Source of the DNA: Solea solea
Taxonomy: Eukaryota > Chordata > Actinopteri > Pleuronectiformes > Soleidae
DNA: 64,000 nt
Assembly (NCBI RefSeq): GCF_958295425.1
Contig: NC_081149.1
Span: forward strand, 4,927,194-4,991,193
Reading direction: 5' to 3'
The notes under the pieces are model-generated. The model saw only the letters and a program-made list of their open reading frames with translations, was not told the DNA's origin and searched no databases. Of the stretch, positions 18,901 through 31,739 are shown in pieces; the stretch's first letter is position 1; each line of letters starts with the position of its first letter. The position numbers were made by a program, and so were the translations under genes.

Positions 18901-21816
18901 TAATCAGCCCGCCTCAACGGCAACCCTAAACCCCCACAATCCCCTCTGGTCGCTCAAAGGGGACGGAGGGGACAACACTTTATCTCTCAAATTGTCTTGC
19001 ACTTTGACTGTGAGGGGGAATGAAGTGAGAGGGGTTTGACGGCGGCGGCGGCGGCGGCGACGGCGGCCGCGTGGAGCAGAAAATTCACAGCTTTTTGTTT
19101 TCTTTATGAGGGATCTAAATAATAAATTAACGTTAGTTAAGTCTGAAAGTTTGTCTTTCTTGTGCAAAATTCAAGCACTTTCAATGACCTCAAGTCTCAC
19201 GTTTCAAGCGAACCACACAGTGGAACATGAACCATTCCACTCCACGGCTACAGATAACAGCGGTTTCCAGCTGTTTCTGTTTGTTTCTTTGCTTGTCGAT
19301 AATTAGCTGCAAGGACACAGTTTGTGGTTTTTCAAGGTCTCTGCACCGAGGCCACAGCCAGAGCCTTTATGACTTGTGTGGTTCACAAAGAAGCCAGTTC
19401 ACTCCGTGGACCAGGGAGGGAGGGAGGGAGGGAGAGGGGGGAGAGAGAGAGAGAGAAAGAGAGTCAAGCAGCGTGATTACATAAGGTTGGATAACAGGCT
19501 CACTGTGGGAATACACACTCAGTAGACAGTGTTGATGGAGTCTTTCACAGTCCTGATGGGGTGTTGATTAGGATGTGCTCACACGAGGAGCAAATGCTGA
19601 AACCGTTTATAACGTGCGTCGTCTTCTCTCTTCTGGTGATCCTTCTTACTCTGGACGTAGGATTTTAAAGCTGAAAAACATCTGGAATTGAGGCCTGACA
19701 AGACAGTTGTCCTGTGTATTGATTGCTCTGCTACTATTTAGTGCTTTTATACCGTTCTAGCACGACCGTTTTTGCTCTTCCATTAGACAACACCCCGCAC
19801 AAGACAATCCAGAACTCTTGTCATGTGTTGTTCCACGCTGGTGGAATGACCCACCGAGCGCTACCAGAACAGGGGCATTCCAGGGGTCTTCAAGAAGCTT
19901 TAAGAAGCTTGAGAACCCAGCTCGTCCAAGAGCATCTTCTGTCCTAGCACTTACCTTAACCCCTCCCCTGCACTTGGATCCACCTCGGCACTCTCACCCT
20001 CTATCAGTCCACTGATCCAATCGAGTTCTTTCCAAGACTTCTTCTATGTAGCGTATTCCTCTTTTGTAAGTCACTTTGGATAAAAGCGTCTGCTAAATGC
20101 TTAAATGCAAATGTGGTACTTGGTTCCTTCTCTGACAAGGTTCCAAGCGAGCTGAGCCTGAAAACATGTGTTAATCTCCAACATTTAGCAAAGGAAATGT
20201 CTAAAATGTCAATATTTAACAGAGGAGTCTGGTGGATTTAGTGACAGCACTGCTGACAGCCGGCGATCGTGAGCCCAATCACGACCACGTTCTGTGGTAT
20301 TTCAAAAACGCCATAAGAACCTGCAAATTTGGGCATGATTGTATTTTGTGACTGTAACTGTTTGGGTAAAATCTCTTAAAAAGTCTTACACTTTGCTGAT
20401 TTCGTATGACGCGAACGCGGTCTCATCTCTCCTCACTCTTTGTCCTCCGCTGGTTTCCAGGTGCGGTGCGAGCCTCCAGCATCTTCCCCATCCTCAGTGT
20501 CATCCTGCTCTTCATGGGAGGATTGTGTATAGCTGCCAGTGAGTTCTACAAGTCACGCCACAACATCATCCTCAGCGCAGGGATCTTCTTTGTGTCTGCA
20601 GGTGAGACAAACACACACACACACACACACACACAGAGCAGCAGGAATTCCAGGACTTCCTCCTGGTTTACAAGACAAGTGTTAGAGTAGTGACGAAGGA
20701 TAAGAGCATTAAATCCACCAATATAAACATTGAAGTTTTGAGTTGTCAAACTGCTGCTAACGTTGCAGAACACAAGTCTTTTAATTTATCTGTGGTCTGG
20801 GATTTTAAAAGGAAGAAGGAAAGAAGTGAGGAAAAGAAGGAATTGAGGAAAGAAGAAGTAAAGAAGTGGGGAAGAGAAGGAAGTGAGGAAATAACAAGTA
20901 AAGAAGTGGGGAAGAGAAGGATGTGAGGAAAGAACAAGTAAAGAAGTGGGGAAGAGAAGGAAATGAGAAAGAAGGAAAGAAGTGAGGAAGACAAGGAAAT
21001 GAGTGAAGGAAGAGGAAAGAAGTGAGGAAGACAAGGAAATGAGCGAAGGAAGAAGAAAAGAAGTGAGGAAGATAAGGAAGTAAAGAAAGGAAGAAGGAAA
21101 GAAGTGAGGAAGAGAAGGAAGTGAGGAAAAGAAGAAGGAACGAAGTGAGGAAACAATATCTTGGAACTCAAACAAACACAAACATCCTGGAGTTCATCCT
21201 GGATTATAATTTCAATCTTCCCTTCTTTTTTTCTTCTTCATGAACTCTCTACCCATAATCCATCTCTCTGCAACTCTCAGGTCTGAGTAACATCATTGGG
21301 ATCATCGTGTACATATCAGCCAATGCGGGGGACCCTTCAAAAAGTGACTCCAAGAAGAATAGCTACTCTTACGGATGGTCCTTCTACTTCGGCGCACTCT
21401 CCTTCATCATGGCTGAGATGGTGGGCGTCTTAGCCGTGCACATGTTCATCGACCGCCATCGGCAGCTGCGAATAGGGGCGCGCGCGGCCGACTACCTCCA
21501 AGGCTCGGCCATAACACGAATCCCCAGCTACCGCTACCGCTACAGACGCCGCTCGCGCTCCTCTTCCCGCTCCACAGATCCGTCGCACTCCCGCGACACC
21601 TCACCTGTGGGCCTCAAGGGCTTCAGTGCGCTGCCGTCCACGGAGATCTCAATGTACACACTGCCGCGGGACACCCTCAAGTCCTCCGGCACACCCACCG
21701 CCACCTACAACTCTGAGAGGGACCACAACTTCCTGCAGGTCCACAACTGCATCCAGAAGGACCTGAAAGACTCGAGTCACACCAACACAGCGAATCGCCG
21801 AACCACGCCAGTATGA
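9672..21816 (+). CDS. cacng2: Voltage-dependent calcium channel gamma-2 (stargazin/TARP gamma-2), exons 2-4
   Basis: Exons join as 9672-9755 (84 nt), 20461-20601 (141 nt) and 21281-21816 (536 nt with TGA). All have AG/GT borders and compatible phases (1, 1, 1). The product is a type I TARP that binds AMPA receptors, promotes their surface delivery and slows their gating at synapses. Visible in the protein are the end of the first extracellular loop, the second membrane segment ([20 protein letters not shown]), the third (exon 3/4 junction), the fourth ([20 protein letters not shown]), then a cytoplasmic tail with an Arg/Ser-rich block (RSRSSSRS) of the kind phosphorylated by CaMKII/PKC. It ends in RRTTPV, the PDZ ligand for PSD-95. 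The tail motif [10 protein letters not shown] points to gamma-2 rather than gamma-3, -4 or -8. Exon 1 lies outside the window. Whether this is the a or b teleost copy cannot be told. Confidence 0.93.
10021..10520 (+). repeat. 11-bp minisatellite, about 45 copies (cacng2 intron 2)
   Basis: Unit CAGATGWTGCT, with sporadic CGGATG, CACATG, GATACT and GATCAG variants arranged in higher-order blocks. Because 11 is not a multiple of three, all three frames are cycled. The long open frame here is a by-product of the unit lacking stop codons, not a gene. Confidence 0.95.
10830..10965. mobile_element. Foldback MITE family F, copy 2 (half element)
   Basis: Carries only the left arm: AGAAGTTTGTAAACTGCTCA, CTCTCCCACACCTAAGTCC and ATAGAGAAAATC, then CACAGGAGCTGCTG. 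The right arm is lost. Confidence 0.8.
11857..12271. mobile_element. Candidate terminal-inverted-repeat element
   Basis: Left side CCCTGGTATACTT and right side AAGTATACCAGGG are inverted copies about 400 bp apart, with further inverted GCGCAAGGC/GCAGCGCG-like content inside. There is no transposase frame that I can identify, so a MITE-like origin is inferred. Confidence 0.5.
12802..13094. mobile_element. Foldback MITE family F, copy 3 (most complete)
   Basis: Left arm GAAGTTTGTAAACCACTCAC then TCTCCCACACCAAACCTCAT. Right arm ATGGACTTTGGCGTGGGAGA then GTGAGTGGTTTATGAACTTC. The arms are near-perfect inverted repeats and the centre has CTACTGCTGCCTC facing GAGGCAGCAGTAG. The whole 290-bp element can fold into one hairpin. 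Confidence 0.88.
13205..13515 (+). repeat. Dispersed GGTTAAGG-type repeat, copy 2
   Basis: Contains ACCTTAACCATAACTACTAC, GGTTAAGGTTAAG and GTGGGTTAGGGAATGCATTA with TGTGAGGAAATTTTGTC, the same phrases found reversed at 25575-25830. Confidence 0.6.
14245..14280 (+). repeat. (CA)18 microsatellite
   Basis: Uninterrupted CA dinucleotide run. A (TG)n run at 14403-14427 lies about 125 bp away in inverted sense. Confidence 0.93.
14607..15130 (+). repeat. Diverged tandem duplication, period about 272 bp
   Basis: AAATCCCCCAGCCTCCCCAA with ACATTTGTTATATGG at 14607 recurs as AAATCCCCCAGCCACCAAAC with ATTTGATGTATGG at 14881. GGAAGTGGACATTTTTGTCC at about 14759 recurs as GGAAGTGGACCTTTTTTATC at about 15060. 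This gives two copies with clear divergence. Confidence 0.8.
15330..15365 (+). repeat. (GGA)12 trinucleotide repeat
   Basis: Uninterrupted GGA/GAG purine run in cacng2 intron 2. Confidence 0.92.
15894..15954 (+). repeat. (GT)30 microsatellite
   Basis: 61-base uninterrupted GT run, the longest dinucleotide GT run in the window. Confidence 0.95.
16053..16492 (+). repeat. 12-bp minisatellite, about 36 copies (cacng2 intron 2)
   Basis: Unit GTCTTCTACAGY with variants CTCCACT, TTCCACGG and TCTAGAG. Higher-order blocks are marked by TACAGAGCTTTAG at 16146 and 16187. Twelve is a multiple of three, so the frame stays open on both strands, giving Ser/Thr-rich (+) and Glu/Asp/Val-rich (-) artefact ORFs. 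Each unit reads as a splice-acceptor-like TCTTCTACAG in the sense of the host gene. Confidence 0.95.
16495..16640 (+). repeat. LINE-like tail fragment
   Basis: GGGCAAGATACTTAACCCC, GTGAATGGGTGTGAACGG and AGCTGTGAGTGGTCACCAAG are phrases of a common fish retroposon tail. A second fragment is near 43245-43330. Confidence 0.55.
17491..17738. mobile_element. Foldback MITE family F, copy 4
   Basis: Left arm AAACTGAAGTTTGTAAACCA with CTCGCTCTCCCACACCAAAC. Right side GAGGCAGCAGAGGACCAGCA then GAGTGGTTTACAAACTG. The right arm lacks the GTGGGAGAG block, so this copy is internally shortened. Confidence 0.82.
18501..18663 (+). repeat. Tandem CAAGGACTTTC repeat, about three units
   Basis: Units of AATTCCCTCAAATTCAAGGA spaced by roughly 45-55 bp. 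Single related fragments occur at 8497-8550 (reverse), 34935-35010 and near 47970, so this is a dispersed family with a local expansion here. Confidence 0.7.
19036..19065 (+). repeat. (CGG)n tract
   Basis: GACGGCGGCGGCGGCGGCGG followed by CGACGGCGGCCGCG in cacng2 intron 2; a short CpG-rich patch in an otherwise CpG-poor intron. Confidence 0.85.
19739..20115 (+). repeat. LINE/SINE tail ending in GATAAAAGCGTCTGCTAAATG
   Basis: Ends with CACTTTGGATAAAAGCGTCT followed by GCTAAATGCTTAAATGC, the 3' tail I recognise from widespread teleost retroposons. Upstream phrases TTGTTCCACGCTGGTGGAAT and GAGCATCTTCTGTCCTAGCA match a diverged copy at 7083-7275. No intact reverse transcriptase frame. Confidence 0.75.
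20461..20601 (+). CDS. cacng2: cacng2 exon 3
   Basis: 141-nt exon encoding the second membrane segment and the start of the third ([10 protein letters not shown] to AGIFFVSAG). The acceptor is TTTCCAG, the donor G|GTGAGA, followed at once by a (CA)n run (20610-20634). Confidence 0.94.
20807..21153 (+). repeat. Purine-rich GAAGTGAGGAA minisatellite upstream of cacng2 exon 4
   Basis: About 345 bp of almost pure A/G in units near 27 bp (GGAAAGAAGTGAGGAAGA with AAGGAA variants). It ends 127 bp before the exon 4 acceptor. Long polypurine tracts with mirror symmetry can form triplex DNA. Confidence 0.9.
21281..21816 (+). CDS. cacng2: cacng2 exon 4 (last coding exon)
   Basis: 536-nt exon from [16 protein letters not shown] through the fourth membrane segment and the cytoplasmic tail to RRTTPV and TGA. 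Codon usage is GC-rich compared with the flanking intron. Confidence 0.95.
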
Positions 21817-22128
21817 GGGAGTGGACACAGGTCAGGTCAGGCCGGCCGTGACGGTGAGTGAAGACCAGGAGACATGGGAACCCCAGTGGGTGCGGTACGC
21901 CCCACCCCCCACCCCCCCGGAGATGATGGATTTCCATGTTTATAGACATTAGTTGTTTTTGTTCAGGTGCATGACGTTTTCCATTTCCACTGCTGAGGGT
22001 GTTTCAACGGGTCTGCGATGTTCCTGGAGTAAGAATGGGTCAGGTTGTACCAAAAGAGCTAGCTCTGTCGTATCTTTAGCGAAGAGTTTGTTTATGGAAG
22101 GGAAGCTGGGTGAGGGAAATAGGAAATG

Positions 22129-22850
22129 AGCCAAGTTCATGATCTCATTGCCACCCAGCCAGCCAGTCCATGTGGGTCCCACAAGGGTTATTTGTGGGCT
22201 GACAATTAGGCTCCCAAGAGGATTTGTCCATGGTGGCCCTACCCACATTTGCCCACTTCAAGCTTGGTAAACTTGGTAAGCTTTCTAGGCTACCTGGGTA
22301 CTAAGTGGGCAGGGGGATTAAAGTGGGCAAGTCATACAGGTCCCACGTGGTTTCAGTAAAATGGGCCCCAAATGGGAAGCCAATTTCGGCAAACACGGGT
22401 GAGGCCAACATGGAAACCACGGGCAAACCCGCTTGGCACCCGAATTGTCAGCCAGAACATAACCCTTATGGGGGGTGGGGAAATTATTGAACGAGCTAAG
22501 TTCATGATCTCATCGCCACCCAGCCAGCCAGTCCATTGGGCCCCTTAAGGGTAGTATTAGGGCTGGCAATTGGGGTCCCAAGAGGGATTATCCATGGTGG
22601 CCCTACCCAGGTTTTCTGACAACAAGCTTGGTAAACTTGGTAAACTTTCTAGGCTACCTGGGTACTAAGTGGGTATGGGATTGAAGTGGGCAAGTCATGC
22701 AGGTTTCACATGATTTCTAACCCTAACCCTAACCCACGTGGGAAGCCAATTTCGGCAAACACGGGTGGAGCCAACATGGAAACGAAGGACAAACCCACAT
22801 AGGACCCGTATTGTCAACCCTTATGGGGTCCACATGGACATTCTGGCTTA
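22129..22850 (+). repeat. Tandem duplication, period about 363 bp
   Basis: AAGTTCATGATCTCATTGCC at 22133 recurs as AAGTTCATGATCTCATCGCC at 22498. ACTTTCTAGGCTACCTGGGT and CCAATTTCGGCAAACACGGG are also present in both copies. The copies differ by small indels. This could be an internal repeat of a larger element, given its bounds near the cacng2 3' UTR. Confidence 0.85.
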
Positions 22851-24281
22851 GTTTGGATGGAGCAACAGGTCGAGCTCTTCCTCAGCCAGACTTATTTTAT
22901 TTATTAACTCTTTTTTTTGTTTTTTGCATTAAAACTGTGAATTGTTACAGTTTGGGATTCAGTATGAATTAGCCCAATCTGTAATCTCTAACAAAGGTAC
23001 TAAATATGTATTACTTTTATAAATAAATTATTATGTTAATAATCAAGAGTTACAAGACTTCACCGAAGCAAAAAAAAAACAAGTTATAACTAAACCAAGT
23101 GCTGTTGATAAACACGAGAAAAGACTCTTTTAGTATCTGTTCATTTGAAGGTCGAGAACAAGTGAAGGCCTTTTTCCACCGGAGACCGAGGCAGACAGTA
23201 GAATAATATCTATTCTTTTAACAGAACCTTCTCGTCTTTTTCTCAGTCCCTGTTCGCTTTCTTTTTCCCTGGGGTTCCAGGAGGGGTCGTAGCCAACAAC
23301 CAAAGGGGTCAAAGTTCACAAAGTGGAGACTCCACACACGACTTCTGCAGAATTAAAAAAAAAGAAAAAAGGAAGGAGCAGAGGTGGAGGTAAAGAAGAG
23401 GACGCCAAACACAAAAACAAGATTGTACGAGAGAAGCTTCGTGACTCACAAGTTCAGAAATTAAATGCATGCTATGAAATTACAGCAAATTAAGGGGGAA
23501 AGCAAAAAAATGCTAAAAGTATTAATGTTTTCATGTGTACTTTCATTTTTTAACTAATTATTTAGGTCATTTTATTGCTTTTGTGAGAAAAACTGCTTTT
23601 TTTAAAATGGTTTGGATTGATTTCGTCATGGAAAATATTTATAAATAACATGTATATTTTTTTGTGTGTTTTTATTTTTAAAACTCACTCAGCCTTAGTC
23701 ATTTCTTTTATTTTTGGGTTTTTGTTTTTTTGTTTTTAAATGTGCTGTTCAATTTGAAAAATGAAAACTTTAAAAGGTGCCAAAACCGAATGATCCTATA
23801 CTTGGATGCATCAAGTCCTGATAAATAAAATACGAACCCTAGGGGGAGCAAATCACCACGTTTCACTGCGTGTCTCTCACACACCTTTTATCCCACAACG
23901 CTGGCTTTGTTTGTTTGTTTTTGTTGGTACGGTTTTTTCCACACAGTAACGATGAGATTACGAAGTAATTTAGCGTCAGTCCCACAAAGCGATGGAAATC
24001 ACGCCATTGCCAATCCTGTGAAGACCGAAGACGGTATGTAAGAAACGGACCTCATGGTTTGCAAAATTCGAACATGCGACAAATCATGACTCTCGAGGAA
24101 TAAAGATTCTTCCCGAGTGACATCATGGCGTGTGGTTCCTTCAGTCGCTCAAGTTGAACACAACGAAAAATGTCCCCCAAAATGGAAGATGCCTGTAAAA
24201 CTGGAATTTCTTTCCAGAAGAGTGTGTTGTTTTCCTGAGAGAAGGAAACACAGGTTTGCAATAACAGCACCAGCTTTAGTG

Positions 24282-24316
<35 letters not shown>

Positions 24317-24327
24317 AATGGAACAAC

Positions 24328-24610
24328 AGGAAAGTGAACCGCTCACTCTCCCACACCAAATCTCATAGAGAAAATCAGTGATTTGAACATCACACACACA
24401 TTAGTTGATCCACTGCTGCCTCCATCACTAAGTTCAAATGTGTTATTTTAATGATTTCAGTGTATCAGATCCTTCATTCAGACTGACGTCAGTGACACAA
24501 AGTGACCACACGAGGCAGCAGTAGACCAGCAGCTCCTGTGTCCCCGCGAGCTAAGATCACAGATATTCTCTATGGACTTTGGTGTGGGAGAGTAAGTGAG
24601 TTTACTGTCA
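24328..24610. mobile_element. Foldback MITE family F, copy 5
   Basis: Left arm GCTCACTCTCCCACACCAAA with TCTCATAGAGAAAATCAG. Right arm TCTCTATGGACTTTGGTGTG then GGAGAGTAAGTGAG. The centre has CACTGCTGCCTCC facing CGAGGCAGCAGTAG. A (GT)n run abuts its left side (24284-24312). Confidence 0.87.
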
Positions 24611-24953
24611 GAAAAGGGCAAAATAAAGCGACAAACATGACAGTCTTTCTCTCGTTCGTGTCAGAGATGACTCACAACTTAATCGAGAATACAATATCGT
24701 CATAAATGATGTGGTTTCGTGAGATTAAGTTGTCAGTCTTGTTTTCAAATGACGAAGCAGCTTCACTGAGGTTTATTAAGCTTTCCATCCTCACAAATCA
24801 CATAATAATGATGTTTAAATCACAGCCTGTGAATTACAGTGTAATAATTATTATTTAGTGTACAGCCTGTGGGTGTCAATAAAACACACAGTGGGCACAG
24901 AGGAAGTGGATTTTATAGAAGTAAATAATTGTAGATGTAGAGAAGTAGCAGGA

Positions 24954-24960
<7 letters not shown>

Positions 24961-24993
<33 letters not shown>

Positions 24994-25012
24994 TCTCTCT
25001 CTCTCTCTCTCT
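24961..25012 (+). repeat. (CT)26 microsatellite
   Basis: CT run with a single CA interruption. Confidence 0.95.
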
Positions 25013-25574
25013 GAGCGTGACAGGCTGTGTCGTTACATCATCTCATATCAAACTGACCAATGACCTTTCTGACTTCTGGGGCAGTGAGACCCTCAGGTCC
25101 ATGATTAATTAAGAACATGTTTCATGTTTTTATCTCACTGTTAGACTGTGTGTGTGTGTGTGTGTGGACTGACTCAGCATTCCCACCTAATAAAGAAAAC
25201 AGGGACACTATTGCTGCATTCCAGAGGTCAGAGTTCAGAGGTCAGAAGTGGCAGTCAATCCTCAGAGTCGATCGTGTTTCTGTAAGTAAGTGTAAGTAAA
25301 AAAACTAAACTTTGTATCTTGGGTTTTGCCAAGTGTGAGGACAGAGGACAGAGGACAGTGGACAGTTCAAAAGACATGAAAAGATGAAGAGCAGAGGAAC
25401 CAAAGTGGTGCTCTGCCCTCTGGTGGTGAGAAGGAACGATGGGGACAGAGGAGGAGGAGGAGGAGCTCAGAGGACGCCGTGTCCACAGACGGGTCTGGAA
25501 TACTGATGTCACGGTGCAGAGGTGCAGCAGGAGCTGCAGTCTGCCAGAGTCCAGACTAACTCACTGCCCCCCAC

Positions 25575-25830
25575 ACACAGTCTTAACCATCACTACTACT
25601 AACTTTAGCCCTTAACCTTACCATACACTACATCTTCAGCTTAAAATGTAAGAATTTAGGTCTTTAAGGACACGAATTTGTCCCCATAAGACAGTATAAA
25701 CAGATTTAGGTCCCCACAACATCAGTAATACCTGAAACACACACACACACATCCTTACATCAACATCCTTAGCGGGGACATGCATCCTAATCCTAAAACC
25801 AGGTCTTTAACCCATAATCAGCCATTTTAA
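25575..25830 (-). repeat. Dispersed GGTTAAGG-type repeat, copy 3
   Basis: Contains CTTAACCATCACTACTACTA, CCCTTAACCTTACCATACAC and TCCCCACAACATCAGTAATA, then a (CA)n run: the reverse of copy 2 at 13205-13515. Confidence 0.6.
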
Positions 25831-25875
25831 GGTGTGATGGGACATGAGGACAAAGCCCAAATGTGGAATCAAACT

Positions 25876-26650
25876 AAACTGGGACTGCACGCAGTCATGA
25901 TAGTGCCCTCACGTCCCCACGCAGTCATGATAGTGCCCTCGCGTCCCCATGCAGTCATGATAGGGCCCTTGCGTCCCAACGCAAGTCTGGTAGTGCAGGA
26001 GTTCCCTGACCTCAATGTCTCCCTCACTCAGACTTTTATTTAATCTATCGTTTCTGTTCGTCTTGGTCTAGGACATCTTCCCACCAAGTTTCGGGAAATT
26101 CGATGGAACTCAATGTCGAAGTCATAGGGCACTTCCTCTTTCTGGCGAATGTTCAAAATCTACCAAAATGCAGAGGGTTGCCACAACAACTGTTTTGAAT
26201 CCATAAAACCGTTCTACAATTTTTCACCTTTGCTGCGTCTAGTACACGTCGCCAGGTTCACCCATTTACATGGGGTACAAATCACCAAAACGAACAACTT
26301 CCTCTTGAGGACATGTTACGGTGGACTGTTTGTCTTGGTCAGTAACGTCTGACCAGCTTTTGGTGCAATCAATTTTTCCCGTTTCCATCCTGAAGGGTGC
26401 TCAAGGTGTTTCAATGCATGTTAACCTCATATTACAAAGGCACAGATATAATTGCACCTTATTAAATATGTATATTTACATATGTATATTTACATTTATA
26501 CTTATATATGTGAACTTCATACTTGCACTACTTGTATATTGTTTGTTTTTATCTATTGTTGAGCTGCTGTAACGCCGTTTTCTCTCCACTGTGAGATAAA
26601 TAAAGCTATTTAATCTAATAATCTGAAGGATTAACAGGTTCCTCACATGA
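25876..26650 (+). repeat. Dispersed repeat family R2, second copy
   Basis: Begins GGGACTGCACGCAGTCATGA and ends AATAATCTGAAGGATTAACA with GGTTCCTCACATGACC. Unlike the copy at 2430-3120 it has an internal triplication of a 30-bp unit (CGCAGTCATGATAGTGCCCT, 25887-25985). Confidence 0.7.
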
Positions 26651-27129
26651 CCTATAATCAATCTACAGCAATCTGTGGTGCCTTTAATGTCACATTAAAA
26701 ACAAAAACCCATTTCATAGCCAAGTAACAATTCAGCAGTTATTGATCAACTGAGCAATTTTAAATGTGACAGATTTTCTGGTTTCTTTGCTTAAAAATTA
26801 ACATGCACAAAAGAATCATTTTATCAGTTGAATTGAAGTTCTGACTGAGATGGTCAATTTACTCTGAAACTTAATTCCCAGTGTTTTAACAAGCTTTTAA
26901 ACCCAACTAGTTATTTTAAAAATAAAATTAGCCTCAAGACTCAGGAACTGTTGGACTCAACCACAATCTTGTCTGCAGGTTGATTTAAAAATCATGCTTA
27001 AAAGCCCTTACTGTTTGTTCAGATAACTACTGAAATTAATGGAAGCAGCATAAAAATTAAATGTATGCCCAAACCTGAGCGACACAAAGTGAATGACTTG
27101 AATAAAACAGACTTAAAACCATTTTCTTT

Positions 27130-27135
27130 TTTATT
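27130..27135 (-). other. rpl3: rpl3 polyadenylation signal
   Basis: AATAAA on the - strand 66 nt after the TAA stop. The implied 3' UTR is under 100 nt, as is usual for ribosomal protein mRNAs. Confidence 0.7.
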
Positions 27136-27200
27136 AAATAAATCTGCACACAGTGATGGTGAGTGGACGCAGCAGATTCTCTGGTTCGTCATGGTGGACT

Positions 27201-31660
<4,460 letters not shown>

Positions 31661-31679
31661 TTTGTCTCCAGTCCGATTT

Positions 31680-31720
31680 GAAAGAGGCCTGATTCGAGGG
31701 ATCATCGCTCCTTTATACCT
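31680..31720 (-). promoter_or_regulatory. rpl3: rpl3 core promoter with TATA box and 5' TOP start
   Basis: On the - strand TATAAA (31712-31717) lies 30 nt before CCTCTTTC (31680-31687), a terminal oligopyrimidine start typical of ribosomal protein mRNAs. The predicted 5' UTR is 27 nt before the ATG at 31660. A CCCGCGAGATTTCGC motif lies just upstream. TOP mRNAs are translated under mTORC1/LARP1 control. Confidence 0.8.
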
Positions 31721-31739
31721 GAGCGAAATCTCGCGGGAT

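Larger units (their letters stand above)
21817..27110. other. cacng2 3' UTR / intergenic region to rpl3
   Basis: No further exon recognised. It starts as cacng2 3' UTR of unknown length (AATAAA candidates at 23022 and near 23823) and then becomes intergenic. It contains a 363-bp tandem duplication, one foldback MITE, a (CT)n tract and two dispersed repeats, listed separately. A telomere-like (CCCTAA)3 run lies at 22717-22736. Confidence 0.6.

Noticed and set aside
20746..21181. Leu/Phe/Ser-rich antisense frames of 131-141 residues
   Set aside because: Reverse reading of the polypurine array; resembles membrane protein only by composition.
22717..22736. Interstitial telomere
   Set aside because: Only three CCCTAA units inside a repeated segment; too short to indicate a fusion point.
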